64,000 nucleotides of DNA from Mycobacterium sp. (GCA_003987775.1 RXJD01000009.1:62001-126000); one strand, 5' to 3'. Shown: positions 16,062 through 25,162, counted from the first letter of the stretch. The notes: a model not told the origin generated them from the sequence alone. Numbers and translations are program-made.

Positions 16062-17576
16062 ATGGATGAACATATGTCCTCAGTTATGGACTCCCCTGCG
16101 CCCACAACGACACCCAGGCTCTTCGACCTACACATGCTGGACGGTGCGATTTACAGCGGCGGGTGGGTTAAGGGCGATAGCCGGGTCGACGTCGTCGAGC
16201 CAGCGACCGGTGCGGTACTTGCCACCGTCGGATTGGGATCGGCCGAAACCGTATCCAAAGCGGCCCGCATGGCCGCCCAAGCGCAACGTGAGTGGGTACG
16301 TGTCCCGCCAGAAGAGAAGCGCCGCTTGTTCATTCGCGCCGAACAAGTGATGCGCAGCTTTGCTGAGGAGTACACAGAGTGGGTGGTACGCGAGGTCGGC
16401 GCACCACGATCGAAAGCCCGATTCGAGATCGAATTCCTCGCCGACGAGTTCCTTGAGGCCGCGTCGTACCCAACCCAGAGCCACGGTGAGATCCTCGCCG
16501 ACCGCGACAACCGCCACAGCTACGCGTTGCAGATTCCGTTCGGGGTCACTGCAGGTATCACTCCGTCAAATGTTCCGCTCACCCTGGGCGCCCGCTACGT
16601 GGCACCGGCTTTGGCTACCGGCAACGCTGTGCTGCTGAAACCTCATAAGACAGCCATCATGTCCAGCGGGTTCGTCTTCGCACGCGTCCTGGAAGAAGCC
16701 GGATTCCCCGAGAATCTCTTCCACTGCATCCCTGCTGAAGGCGCCGACGCCGAAGCGTTCGAAACCGACCCGTTGATCTCGATGGTGCACTTCACCGGCT
16801 CCACCGCCACCGGTGAACGAGTCGCCGAAGCGGCCAGCCGAACCCTCAAGCACGTCTCCATCAGCGGCAGCGGCAAGAATCCGTTCGTGGTTCTCGACGA
16901 TGTCGAGAACTTCGACGAGATGATTTCGGCCGCCTTGTACGCATCGTTTTATTTTTCGGGCCAAGTCTGCATGGCCGCGGGCCGACATCTCGTGCACCGC
17001 GCGCTGCATGACCGGTATATCGAAGCACTGGCCGCCGAAGCGACCAAGTTGGTCGTCGACGACCCGTGGGCCAACCCCGAGGCATCGTATGGCCCCATGA
17101 CGCTGCCCGGCGCGGTCGACCGCATGCAGGAAATCGTCGCCGACGCCGTCAGCAAAGGTGCAACATTGCATTTAGGCGGCTCCAAGCGGGGCCCCTTCTT
17201 CCCGCCCACCATTTTGTCCGGGGTGGCGCCGGGAATGCGCGCTTGGGAAGAGGAGATTTTCGGCCCGATTGCCGCTGTCACCGCCTTCGACACCGACGCA
17301 GAAGCGATCGATAAGGCCAATGACACCCCATACGGCTTGTCGGCGGCGGTCTACGGATCCCCGCAGCGCGCGAGCCGTGTCGGGCTGGCCATCGAATCAG
17401 GCATGGTGCACATCAACGACAAGCCCGTCGACGACGCCGCCTACGTGCCGTTCGGCGGCGTGAAGTTATCCGGAAACGGCGGCCGATACGGCGCGCGGGT
17501 CAATTGGGCCGAATACACCCAGACCAAGTGGGTCACGCTGTCACCGAGCGCACGTCACGTCCCGTTCGGCCATTGA
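16062..17576 (+). CDS. NAD(P)-dependent aldehyde dehydrogenase with atypical active site
   Basis: This 504-residue protein has the ALDH fold: the ITPSNVPLT nucleotide-binding segment, FTGSTATGERVAEAA, the nucleophile region SGQVCMAAGR with C303, and the late EEIFGPIAAV motif. The usual ELGGK box, which carries the general-base glutamate, reads SISGSGKNP, so residue 268 is serine. Aldehyde oxidation normally needs that glutamate for hydrolysis of the thioester, so this enzyme may be CoA-acylating, very slow, or use another base. The start could also be ATG 16074 or 16086; no strong ribosome binding site decides. It sits 34 bp after the isochorismatase-like gene. Confidence 0.85.
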   Translation: MDEHMSSVMDSPAPTTTPRLFDLHMLDGAIYSGGWVKGDSRVDVVEPATGAVLATVGLGSAETVSKAARMAAQAQREWVRVPPEEKRRLFIRAEQVMRSFAEEYTEWVVREVGAPRSKARFEIEFLADEFLEAASYPTQSHGEILADRDNRHSYALQIPFGVTAGITPSNVPLTLGARYVAPALATGNAVLLKPHKTAIMSSGFVFARVLEEAGFPENLFHCIPAEGADAEAFETDPLISMVHFTGSTATGERVAEAASRTLKHVSISGSGKNPFVVLDDVENFDEMISAALYASFYFSGQVCMAAGRHLVHRALHDRYIEALAAEATKLVVDDPWANPEASYGPMTLPGAVDRMQEIVADAVSKGATLHLGGSKRGPFFPPTILSGVAPGMRAWEEEIFGPIAAVTAFDTDAEAIDKANDTPYGLSAAVYGSPQRASRVGLAIESGMVHINDKPVDDAAYVPFGGVKLSGNGGRYGARVNWAEYTQTKWVTLSPSARHVPFGH

Positions 17577-17649
17577 TCCCGGCGATTACTGCCAGCCGCC
17601 CCACGCCGCAACCACACCCCGGCGTGACCGCGAGGACTCAGGAGCCCCG

Positions 17650-18414
17650 ATGACAACGACAGCGTCAGGTCGACCGGTGGATTACCACGACCGCGAAGAG
17701 AGTCTCCGCGGTTATTTTGTGCCGGCAGCAGACGAACCGCGCCCCGGCGTATTAGTGGTGCCGGCCTGGTTGGGCATCACCGACTCAATTCGAGACCGCG
17801 TGCACAAGCTGGCGGCCTCGGGCTACGCGACGATGGCCGCTGACGTATTCGGTTACCCGATCACCGATCTCGACGCCGGCCCTCGCCCCGTCGTCACACC
17901 CTTCCGATCGGACCGCCGATACCTGCGGCGGCGCATCCGGGCAGCGCTTGACGCGTTGTGCGCTCAACCGGAATGTGACGCAAGCAGGGTTGCTGCGATC
18001 GGCTACTGCTTCGGCGGCAACGCAGTACTCGAGCTAGCCCGCGACCAGGCACCGGTGCGCGGCGTGGTCAGCTTCCATGGCGAGCTGGACACACCCCTTC
18101 CCGCGTTCCCAGGTGATCTGCTCGCCAAAGTCCTCGTCTTAACCGGTGACGACGATCCTGTCGTGCCGTTCGAAAAGGTCTCCGCATTTCGCGATGAGAT
18201 GCGCACCGCTCAGGCTGACTGGGAAATCGGCATCTATAGCGGCGCCAAACACAGTTTCACCGGCGAAGGATCGCTGGGCGCCGAACGGACCCCCGAAGCC
18301 GTTCTCGATCCCCAGGCCGACTCACGCTCCTGGCAACGCATGCTCGACTTCTTCGCGGAAGTCCTCACCGCCCACGAGTTTCAGATCAGCCCCGAAGTGA
18401 GTGAATCACCATGA
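17650..18414 (+). CDS. Dienelactone hydrolase family protein
   Basis: The 254-residue alpha/beta hydrolase has the cysteine nucleophile motif GYCFGG (C120), the acid in LTGDDDPVVPF and the histidine in GAKHSF, the Cys-Asp-His triad of dienelactone hydrolases. Those enzymes open lactone rings formed during aromatic breakdown, and many family members act on other esters. The 3' end overlaps the FMN reductase-cupin start (ATGA, 18411-18414). Its place after an aldehyde dehydrogenase and before a cupin supports a ring-cleavage or lactone pathway, by inference. Confidence 0.85.
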   Translation: MTTTASGRPVDYHDREESLRGYFVPAADEPRPGVLVVPAWLGITDSIRDRVHKLAASGYATMAADVFGYPITDLDAGPRPVVTPFRSDRRYLRRRIRAALDALCAQPECDASRVAAIGYCFGGNAVLELARDQAPVRGVVSFHGELDTPLPAFPGDLLAKVLVLTGDDDPVVPFEKVSAFRDEMRTAQADWEIGIYSGAKHSFTGEGSLGAERTPEAVLDPQADSRSWQRMLDFFAEVLTAHEFQISPEVSESP

Positions 18415-19544
18415 CAGAAAGCAATATTCGCGTCCTAGCACTCTCCGGTAGCCTGCGTCGCGCTTCCTACAACACCGCCGCGTTGGTGGCTGCCCAAGAA
18501 CTGGCTCCGACGCGCATGACAATCGAGATCGAAAGTCTCGCTGCGATGCCGATGTTCGACGAAGACACCGAAAGCGCCGGCTTGTTGCCTGCCGTGACGC
18601 GGTTGGCACAACGGGTAGCCGCCGCCGACGCGCTGCTGATCGCCACCCCCGAGTACAACCATTCCTACTCAGCACCTATCAAGAACGCGTTGGACTGGTT
18701 GTCACGAACGCCAATCGGCGCCCCTCCCGGGCAGCACGTATTGGCCGGCAAACCGGTCGCTTTACTCGGCGCATCTACCGGCAGATCCGGATCCGGGCGG
18801 GCCCAGCTCCATCTGCGACAGGTGTTGTCCTACCTTGACATGCTGCCCGTCAACCAGCCCGAGGTGCTCATCGACAGCGCCAAAAACAAATTCAGCGATG
18901 ACGGCAGCCTGCATGATGAACCCACTCGTCGGTTCATCACGATGCTGCTGGATCGACTCGCGGCGTGGGTCGACAAACTCGGCGAGCAGGAGCCTGTCAT
19001 CGACATGAGCAGCGTGGCGGTGCCCACCGCACATATTGCCCGCGCCGGCACAGGCCCTAGCTACACGATGGCCGGTGACAGTTACATCATCAAGGCCGCC
19101 GCAAACAACACAGGAGGCGCCTACGCGGCGTTCGAATTCTTTGTGCCACCCGGCGGGGGTCCCCCACCGCATCTGCATGAGCGTGAATATGAAGGCTTTT
19201 ACATCCTGGAAGGCGAGCTGACCTTCTACGTCGGCGCCAACCGCACCCGCGTAGACGCAACCGCCGGCGACTTCGTCGCCGCCCCCTTGGGCGTCATCCA
19301 CCAATTCAAGAATGAAACAGCCTATCCTGCACGCACATTCGTAATCGCCGCCCCCGCCGGGGTGGAAAGCTACTTCGCAGCCGCGGGGACACCCATGCCC
19401 GACGGCAGCACTCAAACCGTGGCACCCACCGCCGAAGACCTAGCACGCCTCATCGATCTGGCGCCACGTTGGGGCATGCAGATCTTTGCCACACCACCAG
19501 AAATTGATCAGCAACGGGCAAGCGCATCGCAGAGCGTGCGATGA
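18411..19544 (+). CDS. NADPH-dependent FMN reductase fused to a cupin
   Basis: The 377-residue protein joins two domains. Residues 5-185 are a flavodoxin-fold FMN reductase: LSGSLRRASYN (11-21) binds flavin phosphate and PEYNHSYSAPIKNALDW (80-96) is the family signature. Residues 215-340 are a cupin: H254 and H256 with E261 in motif 1, and GDF followed by H297 in motif 2, so a metal site is complete. An FMN reductase supplies reduced flavin; a metal cupin could be a dioxygenase or isomerase. I do not recall this fusion as common. The reading frame is continuous with no sign of a sequencing join. It is translationally coupled to the dienelactone hydrolase gene. Confidence 0.85.
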   Translation: MTESNIRVLALSGSLRRASYNTAALVAAQELAPTRMTIEIESLAAMPMFDEDTESAGLLPAVTRLAQRVAAADALLIATPEYNHSYSAPIKNALDWLSRTPIGAPPGQHVLAGKPVALLGASTGRSGSGRAQLHLRQVLSYLDMLPVNQPEVLIDSAKNKFSDDGSLHDEPTRRFITMLLDRLAAWVDKLGEQEPVIDMSSVAVPTAHIARAGTGPSYTMAGDSYIIKAAANNTGGAYAAFEFFVPPGGGPPPHLHEREYEGFYILEGELTFYVGANRTRVDATAGDFVAAPLGVIHQFKNETAYPARTFVIAAPAGVESYFAAAGTPMPDGSTQTVAPTAEDLARLIDLAPRWGMQIFATPPEIDQQRASASQSVR

Positions 19545-19735
19545 TGACGCCTATCGAGTCCCAGACTGCGGTACCCACGTGGCAGCTTCCCTTCGCCGGG
19601 CGAGTCGCAATCACCCATGCAGCTTATTGCCGTCGGGAGTCTGACGTTGTTGTGATCGAGGTGGAGCAGTGGCTAGAGCCTTGCACCTCTGCTGCCAGTG
19701 TCGGCTCGAGTGCATGGCTCGACTTGAAGAGTTGA
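19541..19735 (+). CDS. Small ORF overlapping the fusion gene, unrecognised
   Basis: A 64-codon frame starts with ATGATG overlapping the preceding TGA by 4 bp, which is the only support for it. The peptide starts MMTPIESQTAVPTWQ and contains VVVIEVEQWLEP, which could be a strand, but I recognise no family. It may be a truncated remnant or not translated. Confidence 0.25.
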   Translation: MMTPIESQTAVPTWQLPFAGRVAITHAAYCRRESDVVVIEVEQWLEPCTSAASVGSSAWLDLKS

Positions 19736-19808
19736 CAGCCGTATTGACAGGTTCGAGACCGTCTGAGAGCACGTCGACGAGGGCCGTGCGCTCCGAGCAG
19801 TGTCGGCA

Positions 19809-20465
19809 TTAGCGCTTGACAATTCGCGGCGCCGCCGCCTTTTGGCGCAGCGCCAGCAAGGCATTGTCGACCGCGTCTTCAAGCGGAGTGATGTCGTTGT
19901 GAACGCGTGCGGACAGCATTCCACCCTGCAACGCTGCGAGTAGCGCAGCAGCAAGGCGGTGCGGGTCGGCGCTTTTGCGAAGCTGACCGCGCTCACGCAT
20001 CTTCTCCAAGCCCGCCGCCAGAGCCGATTCCCAGCGATCAAATGCGGCGTCAAGGGCTGGCAAATAGGCCTCGTCGTTCTTTAATTCGGCAGCCATGGAG
20101 CCTAGCGGGCAGGCGAAAGGTCCACCAGGAACTCGATGTTTGTCAAGGATCTGGTCGGCCCAACGCCTCAGACCTGCCCACGAGTCGACTTTGTTCAAAG
20201 CGGGCTGGTTGGCGAGAATGAGTTCGAGCTGGCGGTCGATCACCGCCTGCACCAGTTCCGAGCGATCCGTGAAGTAGTGATAGAGCTGCGACTTGCCACA
20301 GCCCGCGGCGGCCAGTACGTCATCGAGGCTGGCGGCACTTACACCCCGTTGGTACATTATGGTCGCTGCGGCGTCGATAATGGCCGCGCGACTGCGACGC
20401 CCACGATCAGTGGCAGGCAGCTGGGCGGTCTTAGCGAGGCTAACGTTCGGCATCAGGACTACCAT
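19809..20465 (-). CDS. TetR/AcrR family transcriptional regulator
   Basis: The protein has 218 residues from ATG 20465 (or 214 from ATG 20453). The HTH is at about residues 20-70, with SLDDVLAAAGCGKSQLYHYF as its recognition part. The C-terminal domain contains GPFACPLGSMAAELKND, typical of the LmrA/YxaF-like TetR branch. It ends convergent with the FMN reductase-cupin group and opens toward a 588-bp gap before the cupin gene at 21054. It may control either catabolic set; no operator was identified. Confidence 0.88.
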   Translation of the reverse strand: MVVLMPNVSLAKTAQLPATDRGRRSRAAIIDAAATIMYQRGVSAASLDDVLAAAGCGKSQLYHYFTDRSELVQAVIDRQLELILANQPALNKVDSWAGLRRWADQILDKHRVPGGPFACPLGSMAAELKNDEAYLPALDAAFDRWESALAAGLEKMRERGQLRKSADPHRLAAALLAALQGGMLSARVHNDITPLEDAVDNALLALRQKAAAPRIVKR

Positions 20466-21053
20466 AATCCCTAATGGCGGGTCGGCGAGTCAGACGCGGC
20501 TCACCGCTGCATCCCCGGACCTGACGAGGCTCGGTCCGAAGATCTCATACCGAGCGTCGCCGCGGATGCTCGAAGCGGTCGCATTTCAAAAGTACAGGAC
20601 TGTTCACTCCTTCGGCAGGGGCGCCGCAGTGTGTGACAGTCATGCTCGTGGAACCGCTGATGGCCGCTGGAATGCCAAGTCACTAATTCGGCTTACCGTG
20701 CTCTTGACGCGCGTGGGATCGGGTGGGATTCGGACCCACTAGCTGATGAGTGTGACCCTGACGCAGCAGGGCAGATATTTAGGCTGGCGGGACTACCAGG
20801 TTTCGTCGCGAGTTGGCTCGTGATATGTCGAACGGCGCGCCCCGCGCGAGCGTTTCCCCATGCACTGGGGGACCGGCCGGGAGCCGTCGCTGAGGCCGGC
20901 ATCGGAAGACAGATCTATTGACCTCCGAGTCTCTCAAGGACAGCGACGAATGCTGATCTAAACTAATTCGCAGCCGAACTTGTTGTGCGGCGCCGTTACA
21001 CCTGCCGCGTCGAACCTGTCGAGTGGCACTACTGGATATTGAGGTAAATAGAT
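20466..21053. other. 588-bp gap holding a tRNA-like T-arm fragment but no gene
   Basis: On the minus strand 20739-20723 reads as a perfect tRNA T-arm: a 5-bp stem GTGGG/CCCAC around the 7-base loop TCCGAAT, followed by CCGATCC, which resembles an acceptor strand. No matching 5' half of a tRNA can be folded next to it. Such 3' tRNA fragments are left by elements that integrate in tRNA genes. The remainder is unremarkable; the promoter of the cupin gene should lie near 20950-21050, where the sequence is AT-richer. Confidence 0.35.
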
Positions 21054-21596
21054 ATGATTCCCCAGGTCAGCGCACCCTTCGCCAAAAGCCGCGCTAACGC
21101 GCCCGCCTACTGGCTCATCGACATCGTCTGGTACATCTTGGTCGACGGCGAAGACAGCGGCGGCAGCTTCTCGCTCATCGAGCAGTACATGCGGGAAGGA
21201 TCAGGCCCGATCCCCCACGTCCACGCTTTCATCGATGAGTGGTTTTACGTGCTCGAAGGAAAAATTGACTTCACTGTCGGCGACGATCGCTTCACCGCCG
21301 GGCCCGGCGATTCTCTCTGGATACCGCGAAACACCGTGCATGTGTTCACCTCGATGACCGATTGCCATGTGCTCAACGCCTACACACCCGCGGGATTTGA
21401 ACAGGTCGTCAAGGGATCGGGAACGCCCGCCGCGGCCCGGGAGCTGCCGCCCAAAGACTTCCCGCAACCCAGCGAGGACGTATTCCGACTGTTCTACAAC
21501 AACTACTGGTGCGCTCAGGCCGACAAGAGCTGGTCACAGCCCAAGGCCGGAGTTGGCCCAGGCGATCGCGTTCTCGACGGCAGCGGTCGCCAATGA
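21054..21596 (+). CDS. Cupin domain protein
   Basis: This 180-residue single-domain cupin has motif 1 with IPHVHAFIDEWFYVLEG (H-x-H and E) and motif 2 GDSLWIPRNTVHVF, giving the usual metal site of His, His, Glu and His. It resembles the cupin half of the fusion protein at 18411: both share the FY-LEG strand, the AGxE turn and a GTP-A/M tail. It could be a dioxygenase, isomerase or sensor. Its upstream gap and the MarR gene downstream suggest a separately regulated second catabolic set. Confidence 0.82.
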   Translation: MIPQVSAPFAKSRANAPAYWLIDIVWYILVDGEDSGGSFSLIEQYMREGSGPIPHVHAFIDEWFYVLEGKIDFTVGDDRFTAGPGDSLWIPRNTVHVFTSMTDCHVLNAYTPAGFEQVVKGSGTPAAARELPPKDFPQPSEDVFRLFYNNYWCAQADKSWSQPKAGVGPGDRVLDGSGRQ

Positions 21597-21793
21597 GCAA
21601 CCCCACGAGCTCGCCTAGTCCATAGGCCGGAAAGCGTTAAGGATCAGCGTCCGTGAGTGATTCAGGCGCATTCGAGGCCCAGCTGCCCGCGTGAGGCCAA
21701 TGAACGTTAATGGCCCGCAGCGTGCGATACCGCGCTGAACCATTCGCGCACTTTGCCGCTCGTGAGCCGCTGCTCCGGGTAATGTGATCAGGC

Positions 21794-22312
21794 ATGCCAT
21801 CAGCCGACGACCTGAACATGTTGTCCGCCAGTGATAGTCAGGCCTGGGGCGGACTGCTTCGCACTCATAAGCTGATCATGGCCGCGATGAGTCAGGAACT
21901 CGAAGACCAGCACGGATTGGCTTTGACGAGTTATGACGTTCTGCGCCATATCGCGCTAGCCGACGGGCAGCGGCTACGGATGAGTCAGCTCGCCGAGCAG
22001 GTCATGATTACCCGCTCGGGGCTAACGGGCGTGGTCGGGCGCCTGGAAGCGGCGGGACTTGTCCGTCGGGACTCCGCCGATTGCATCGACGGGCGCGGCG
22101 CGTATGCCAGTATCACCGGCAGCGGGTGGAAGGTGTTGCTCAAGGCCAACGACACCATCACAACGTTGATTAATCAGCTGTTTCTTAATCATCTCACTGA
22201 GCACGACCTCGCCGACCTTCGCCGTGTATGGCGCAAGCTCGGGACGGTCGCCCAAGGTCCGGGGCAGCTAGTAAGTCCGCGCTCGCAGCTTGCGTCGCAC
22301 CTGCGACCATGA
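21794..22312 (+). CDS. MarR family transcriptional regulator
   Basis: The 172-residue winged-helix protein shows the MarR order: a dimerising helix, then TSYDVLRHIALADGQRLRMSQLAEQ (key residues only: Y, D, V, L), a recognition helix in TRSGLTGVVGRLEAAGLVRR, and the wing with DGRGAYASITGSG. It lies between the cupin and the SDR/isochorismatase pair, all on the plus strand, and probably regulates them in response to a phenolic or other small ligand, which is typical of MarR proteins. No operator palindrome is obvious in the 197 bp upstream. Confidence 0.88.
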   Translation: MPSADDLNMLSASDSQAWGGLLRTHKLIMAAMSQELEDQHGLALTSYDVLRHIALADGQRLRMSQLAEQVMITRSGLTGVVGRLEAAGLVRRDSADCIDGRGAYASITGSGWKVLLKANDTITTLINQLFLNHLTEHDLADLRRVWRKLGTVAQGPGQLVSPRSQLASHLRP

Positions 22313-22608
22313 GTGCGGAGCCGCGCCTTTCATCGGCGCGCCAGCCGAGTCACAGGTTAGTGCCCAACCTCATCGTGCAGCCCGACACTGTCGAACAGAT
22401 TGATCGTAGATCTGGTTCGCGCACAAACTACTTGCGGACTACACTGGGTCCGCGAGGCAATCAACACCCACCGACGACCCCAGCTCACCGCCTGGCAGCC
22501 GATTGCGGCTTGGATAGCTGCGCGCTGCCGTGCACGGCTTTGGTGGCGGCGTCGATCGACTAGGGGCGCGGAGATATACGCCCATCCGCGTGACGAGAGG
22601 GTCCAGTC

Positions 22609-23385
22609 ATGGCAGAGCCCCGAAGGCTAGAGGGCAAACGAGCCCTGGTGACCGGCGGAGGACGCGGCATCGGCGCAGCCATCGTGCGGCGACTGGCCGC
22701 AGAGGGAGCTGCGGTCGCAGTCAACTACGTCCACGACGCCGCCTCGGCAGACGCGCTCGTCACCGAACTGCGCGCCGAGGGCCACCCGGTCGCCGCGTTT
22801 CAAGCCGACGTCAGCGACGCCGCCCAAACCCACAACCTGGTGGCGCAGGTGGTTGCGGAGTTCGGCGGGCTGGACCTGCTGGCCAGTAACGCCGGCGTCG
22901 AACACTTCGGCGCCCTGGGCTCAATCACTCCCGCTGATTTCGACCGCGTCTTTCGGATCAACGTCGCCGGACAGCTATTCGCCACCCAGGCCGCCGCTGC
23001 GGCGATGAGCACCGGCGGACGAATCACGCTGACCGCCTCGATCAGCGCTCGCGTCGCCGTCTATCAACACACCCTGTACGCGGCCAGTAAGGCCGCGGTC
23101 TCTGCGATGGCCCTCAACCTGGCACCCGAACTGGCCGAACGCGGCATCGCGATCAACGCCATCGCCCCGGGCGGCACCGCCACCGACATGGCAGCAGAAC
23201 ACACCCAACGCTACGTGCACCCCGCGCTGTCCGACGTCGACATCCGCACCTTCACCGAATCCACCGTGGCACTGGGCCGCTGGGCTCAACCCGGCGAAAT
23301 CGCTGCCGTCGTCGCCTTCCTGCTCTCCCCGGACGCCTCTTACCTCACCGGTGCCACCATCGACGCCTCGGGAGGATGGATGTGA
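22609..23385 (+). CDS. Short-chain dehydrogenase/reductase (3-ketoacyl reductase-like)
   Basis: The protein has 258 residues: TGGGRGIG at about 15-22, SNAGVEHFG, a catalytic-serine region LTASISARV and YAASK. The ending SYLTGATIDASGGWM is the standard SDR C-terminus. FabG-like reductases of this type oxidise or reduce a hydroxyl/keto group with NAD(P)H. The gene is preceded by a 296-bp gap with no supported gene and is followed at 106 bp by an isochorismatase-like gene, repeating the SDR plus isochorismatase pairing seen at 13917-16028. Confidence 0.86.
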   Translation: MAEPRRLEGKRALVTGGGRGIGAAIVRRLAAEGAAVAVNYVHDAASADALVTELRAEGHPVAAFQADVSDAAQTHNLVAQVVAEFGGLDLLASNAGVEHFGALGSITPADFDRVFRINVAGQLFATQAAAAAMSTGGRITLTASISARVAVYQHTLYAASKAAVSAMALNLAPELAERGIAINAIAPGGTATDMAAEHTQRYVHPALSDVDIRTFTESTVALGRWAQPGEIAAVVAFLLSPDASYLTGATIDASGGWM

Positions 23386-23491
23386 TCAACTCACCGTAAT
23401 GACATCGGCGCGCCATACGCACACCAAGCAGATCGCTGGGGGGGCCGCTATCTCGGTCACCAAGCGTCCGACCCACCGGAGAAACGAAACA

Positions 23492-24148
23492 ATGACCGAC
23501 TCGCGCTACCTGGAGTTCCTCACCCCCGACAACTGCGCCCTGCTGCTGATCGATCATCAGACCGGCACCATGCTGGGCGTGCAAGACATCCGCCTCGACC
23601 AGTTCCGATCCAACGTCTTGGCGCTAGCCAACATCGGCAAAGTGCACAACCTCCCGACCGTGCTGACGGCCAGCTACGCCGAAGGGCCCAACGGACCCTT
23701 GCTGCCCGAACTGTTCGAGTTGTTCCCTGATGCCCCCTACATCGCCCGGCCCGGCTGGATCAACGCCTGGGAAGACCCCGAGTTTAAAGCCGCGGTAGAA
23801 AATACCGGACGCAAAAAGCTGATCATGGCCGGCGTCACCACCGACGTATGCCTGTACTTCCCAGTCGTCTCCGCACTCGCCGCCGGCTACGACGTGTACG
23901 CGGTCTACGACGCCTCGGGCTGCTGGGACATGATGAGCGAACTAACGTCTTGCATGCGCTTAGCGCAAGCAGGTGCGATCGTCGTCAACTGGGCCGTCAT
24001 CGCGGCGATGCTGCAATGGGATTGGCGACGCCCAGTGGCCGAAGGCACACTCAAAAACGTCTTTGGCGGTCACCTGCCGTTCTACGAATGGCTGGCCAGC
24101 AACCAGAACTTCACCAAGACGCAGGTCGCAGGGACCGATGAGCAATGA
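23492..24148 (+). CDS. Isochorismatase-fold cysteine hydrolase (paralogue)
   Basis: From the ATG at 23492 the protein has 218 residues; the open frame upstream to 23351 overlaps the SDR and lacks similarity. It carries CALLLIDHQTGTMLG (catalytic D) and IMAGVTTDVCLYFPV (nucleophile C), and aligns by eye along its whole length with the protein at 15405 (both have GPLxPELF/L, INAWxDPxF and GxTxDVC). The hydrolysed bond is unknown. It is followed by a DUF385 F420-type reductase gene after about 100 bp. Confidence 0.84.
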   Translation: MTDSRYLEFLTPDNCALLLIDHQTGTMLGVQDIRLDQFRSNVLALANIGKVHNLPTVLTASYAEGPNGPLLPELFELFPDAPYIARPGWINAWEDPEFKAAVENTGRKKLIMAGVTTDVCLYFPVVSALAAGYDVYAVYDASGCWDMMSELTSCMRLAQAGAIVVNWAVIAAMLQWDWRRPVAEGTLKNVFGGHLPFYEWLASNQNFTKTQVAGTDEQ

Positions 24149-24251
24149 CTACCGGCCATTGCCTGGTCTCTCGCGACGCCTGGGACGCCCATTGGTGACC
24201 CACTACCAATCACATGATTAGAGGCGCAACGAGACCATCCAAGGAGGGCCA

Positions 24252-24695
24252 ATGAGCAACAACGACAGCAACGACGCTATGGAATCGGAGAGATCGTTCA
24301 ACGAGAAAAACATCGCCGAATTCCGGGCCAACAAAGGGAAGGTCGGCGGCCAGTTCGAAGGTTTCGCGCTGCTACTACTCACCAGCACCGGTGCCAAAAC
24401 CGGCGCCGAGCGTGTCAACCCGGTCGGATACTTCGACATCGACGGCAAGATGTACATTGTTGGCTCGGCAGCAGGCAGAGATGCAAACCCGGCCTGGGTC
24501 GCCAATATTCGCGCCGACCCACATGTGACGGTGGAAATAGGCGGCAATCCAGCCGCCGCCGCAACCACAGCAGAGCTGGCCCGCGCCGAACGCGAACTCA
24601 TATTCGGGATCATCAAACAGCGCGCGCATGGTTTCGCCCACTACGAAGCATCAACGGACCGGATCATCCCGGTTTTCGAAGTGAATCTCGATTGA
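24252..24695 (+). CDS. DUF385 deazaflavin (F420)-dependent oxidoreductase-like protein
   Basis: The 147-residue protein has the split-barrel pattern of the nitroreductase/Ddn family: LLLLTSTGAKTGAERVNPVG, then YIVGSAAGRDANPAWVANI and DPHVTVEIGG. These residues bind the F420 cofactor in mycobacterial relatives that reduce nitroimidazoles, quinones and other activated alkenes. A strong AAGGAGG lies 6 bp before the ATG. An F420-dependent enzyme in the accessory cluster supports an actinobacterial origin for this DNA. The substrate is unknown. Confidence 0.83.
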   Translation: MSNNDSNDAMESERSFNEKNIAEFRANKGKVGGQFEGFALLLLTSTGAKTGAERVNPVGYFDIDGKMYIVGSAAGRDANPAWVANIRADPHVTVEIGGNPAAAATTAELARAERELIFGIIKQRAHGFAHYEASTDRIIPVFEVNLD

Positions 24696-25162
24696 TCGCG
24701 CTTTGCATCCCCACCCACCGTTGACCGACTGCCACTATCCGCGACGACCGCCATACTGAAAGTGTCGAAAGCCTTAAATGGTTGCCTCGGCGCTTTGACA
24801 AAGATAAGTGTCGCCGTCCTGGTTAGGTGCGACTCGCACATGTCTGGCCATACGTGACATCGTCTTTCCTGGGAGCTTTCGTCTTTCGCAGGCGACAGCG
24901 CGCCCTTTTCTTGTGTCGTTGGCTTGATGTGAGCCTGCCCGACCCCGTTGCAGATTCGTGGCTCGTGATAGGCCTCATCGAAATGCTTCCCGTGACCGGA
25001 CCACGTGCACTGGTCCATGTGATCTGTCCCCGCCGCTTCGGGCTAGGTCGGGCTGGGCGGATCGCCCTATTCCATTCGACTTGTCCTGGGTCCCCGTCCT
25101 GTTGCCCATCATCGTCTGGGTCCGACAGCGAGTCTTCTTCACCACGACCCCCTCCAGTTTCG
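24696..25162. other. 467-bp gap without a supported gene
   Basis: Frames on both strands are open here (the minus frame continuing from the fragment at 25163-25420 and a plus frame from 24827), but their translations are arginine- and serine-rich shadows without a fold pattern. The minus-strand tail contains a D-rich stretch that could be the degraded end of the neighbouring ATPase fragment. No repeats or transposon ends were seen. Confidence 0.4.

Noticed and set aside
20293..20742. 149-codon frame ending in a GSGGIRTH-like tail
   Set aside because: That tail is the well-known false translation of a tRNA T-arm; the frame also overlaps the TetR gene on the other strand.
22400..22630. 76-codon frame upstream of the SDR at 22609
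   Set aside because: Arginine- and tryptophan-rich with no ribosome site or family resemblance; treated as noncoding.
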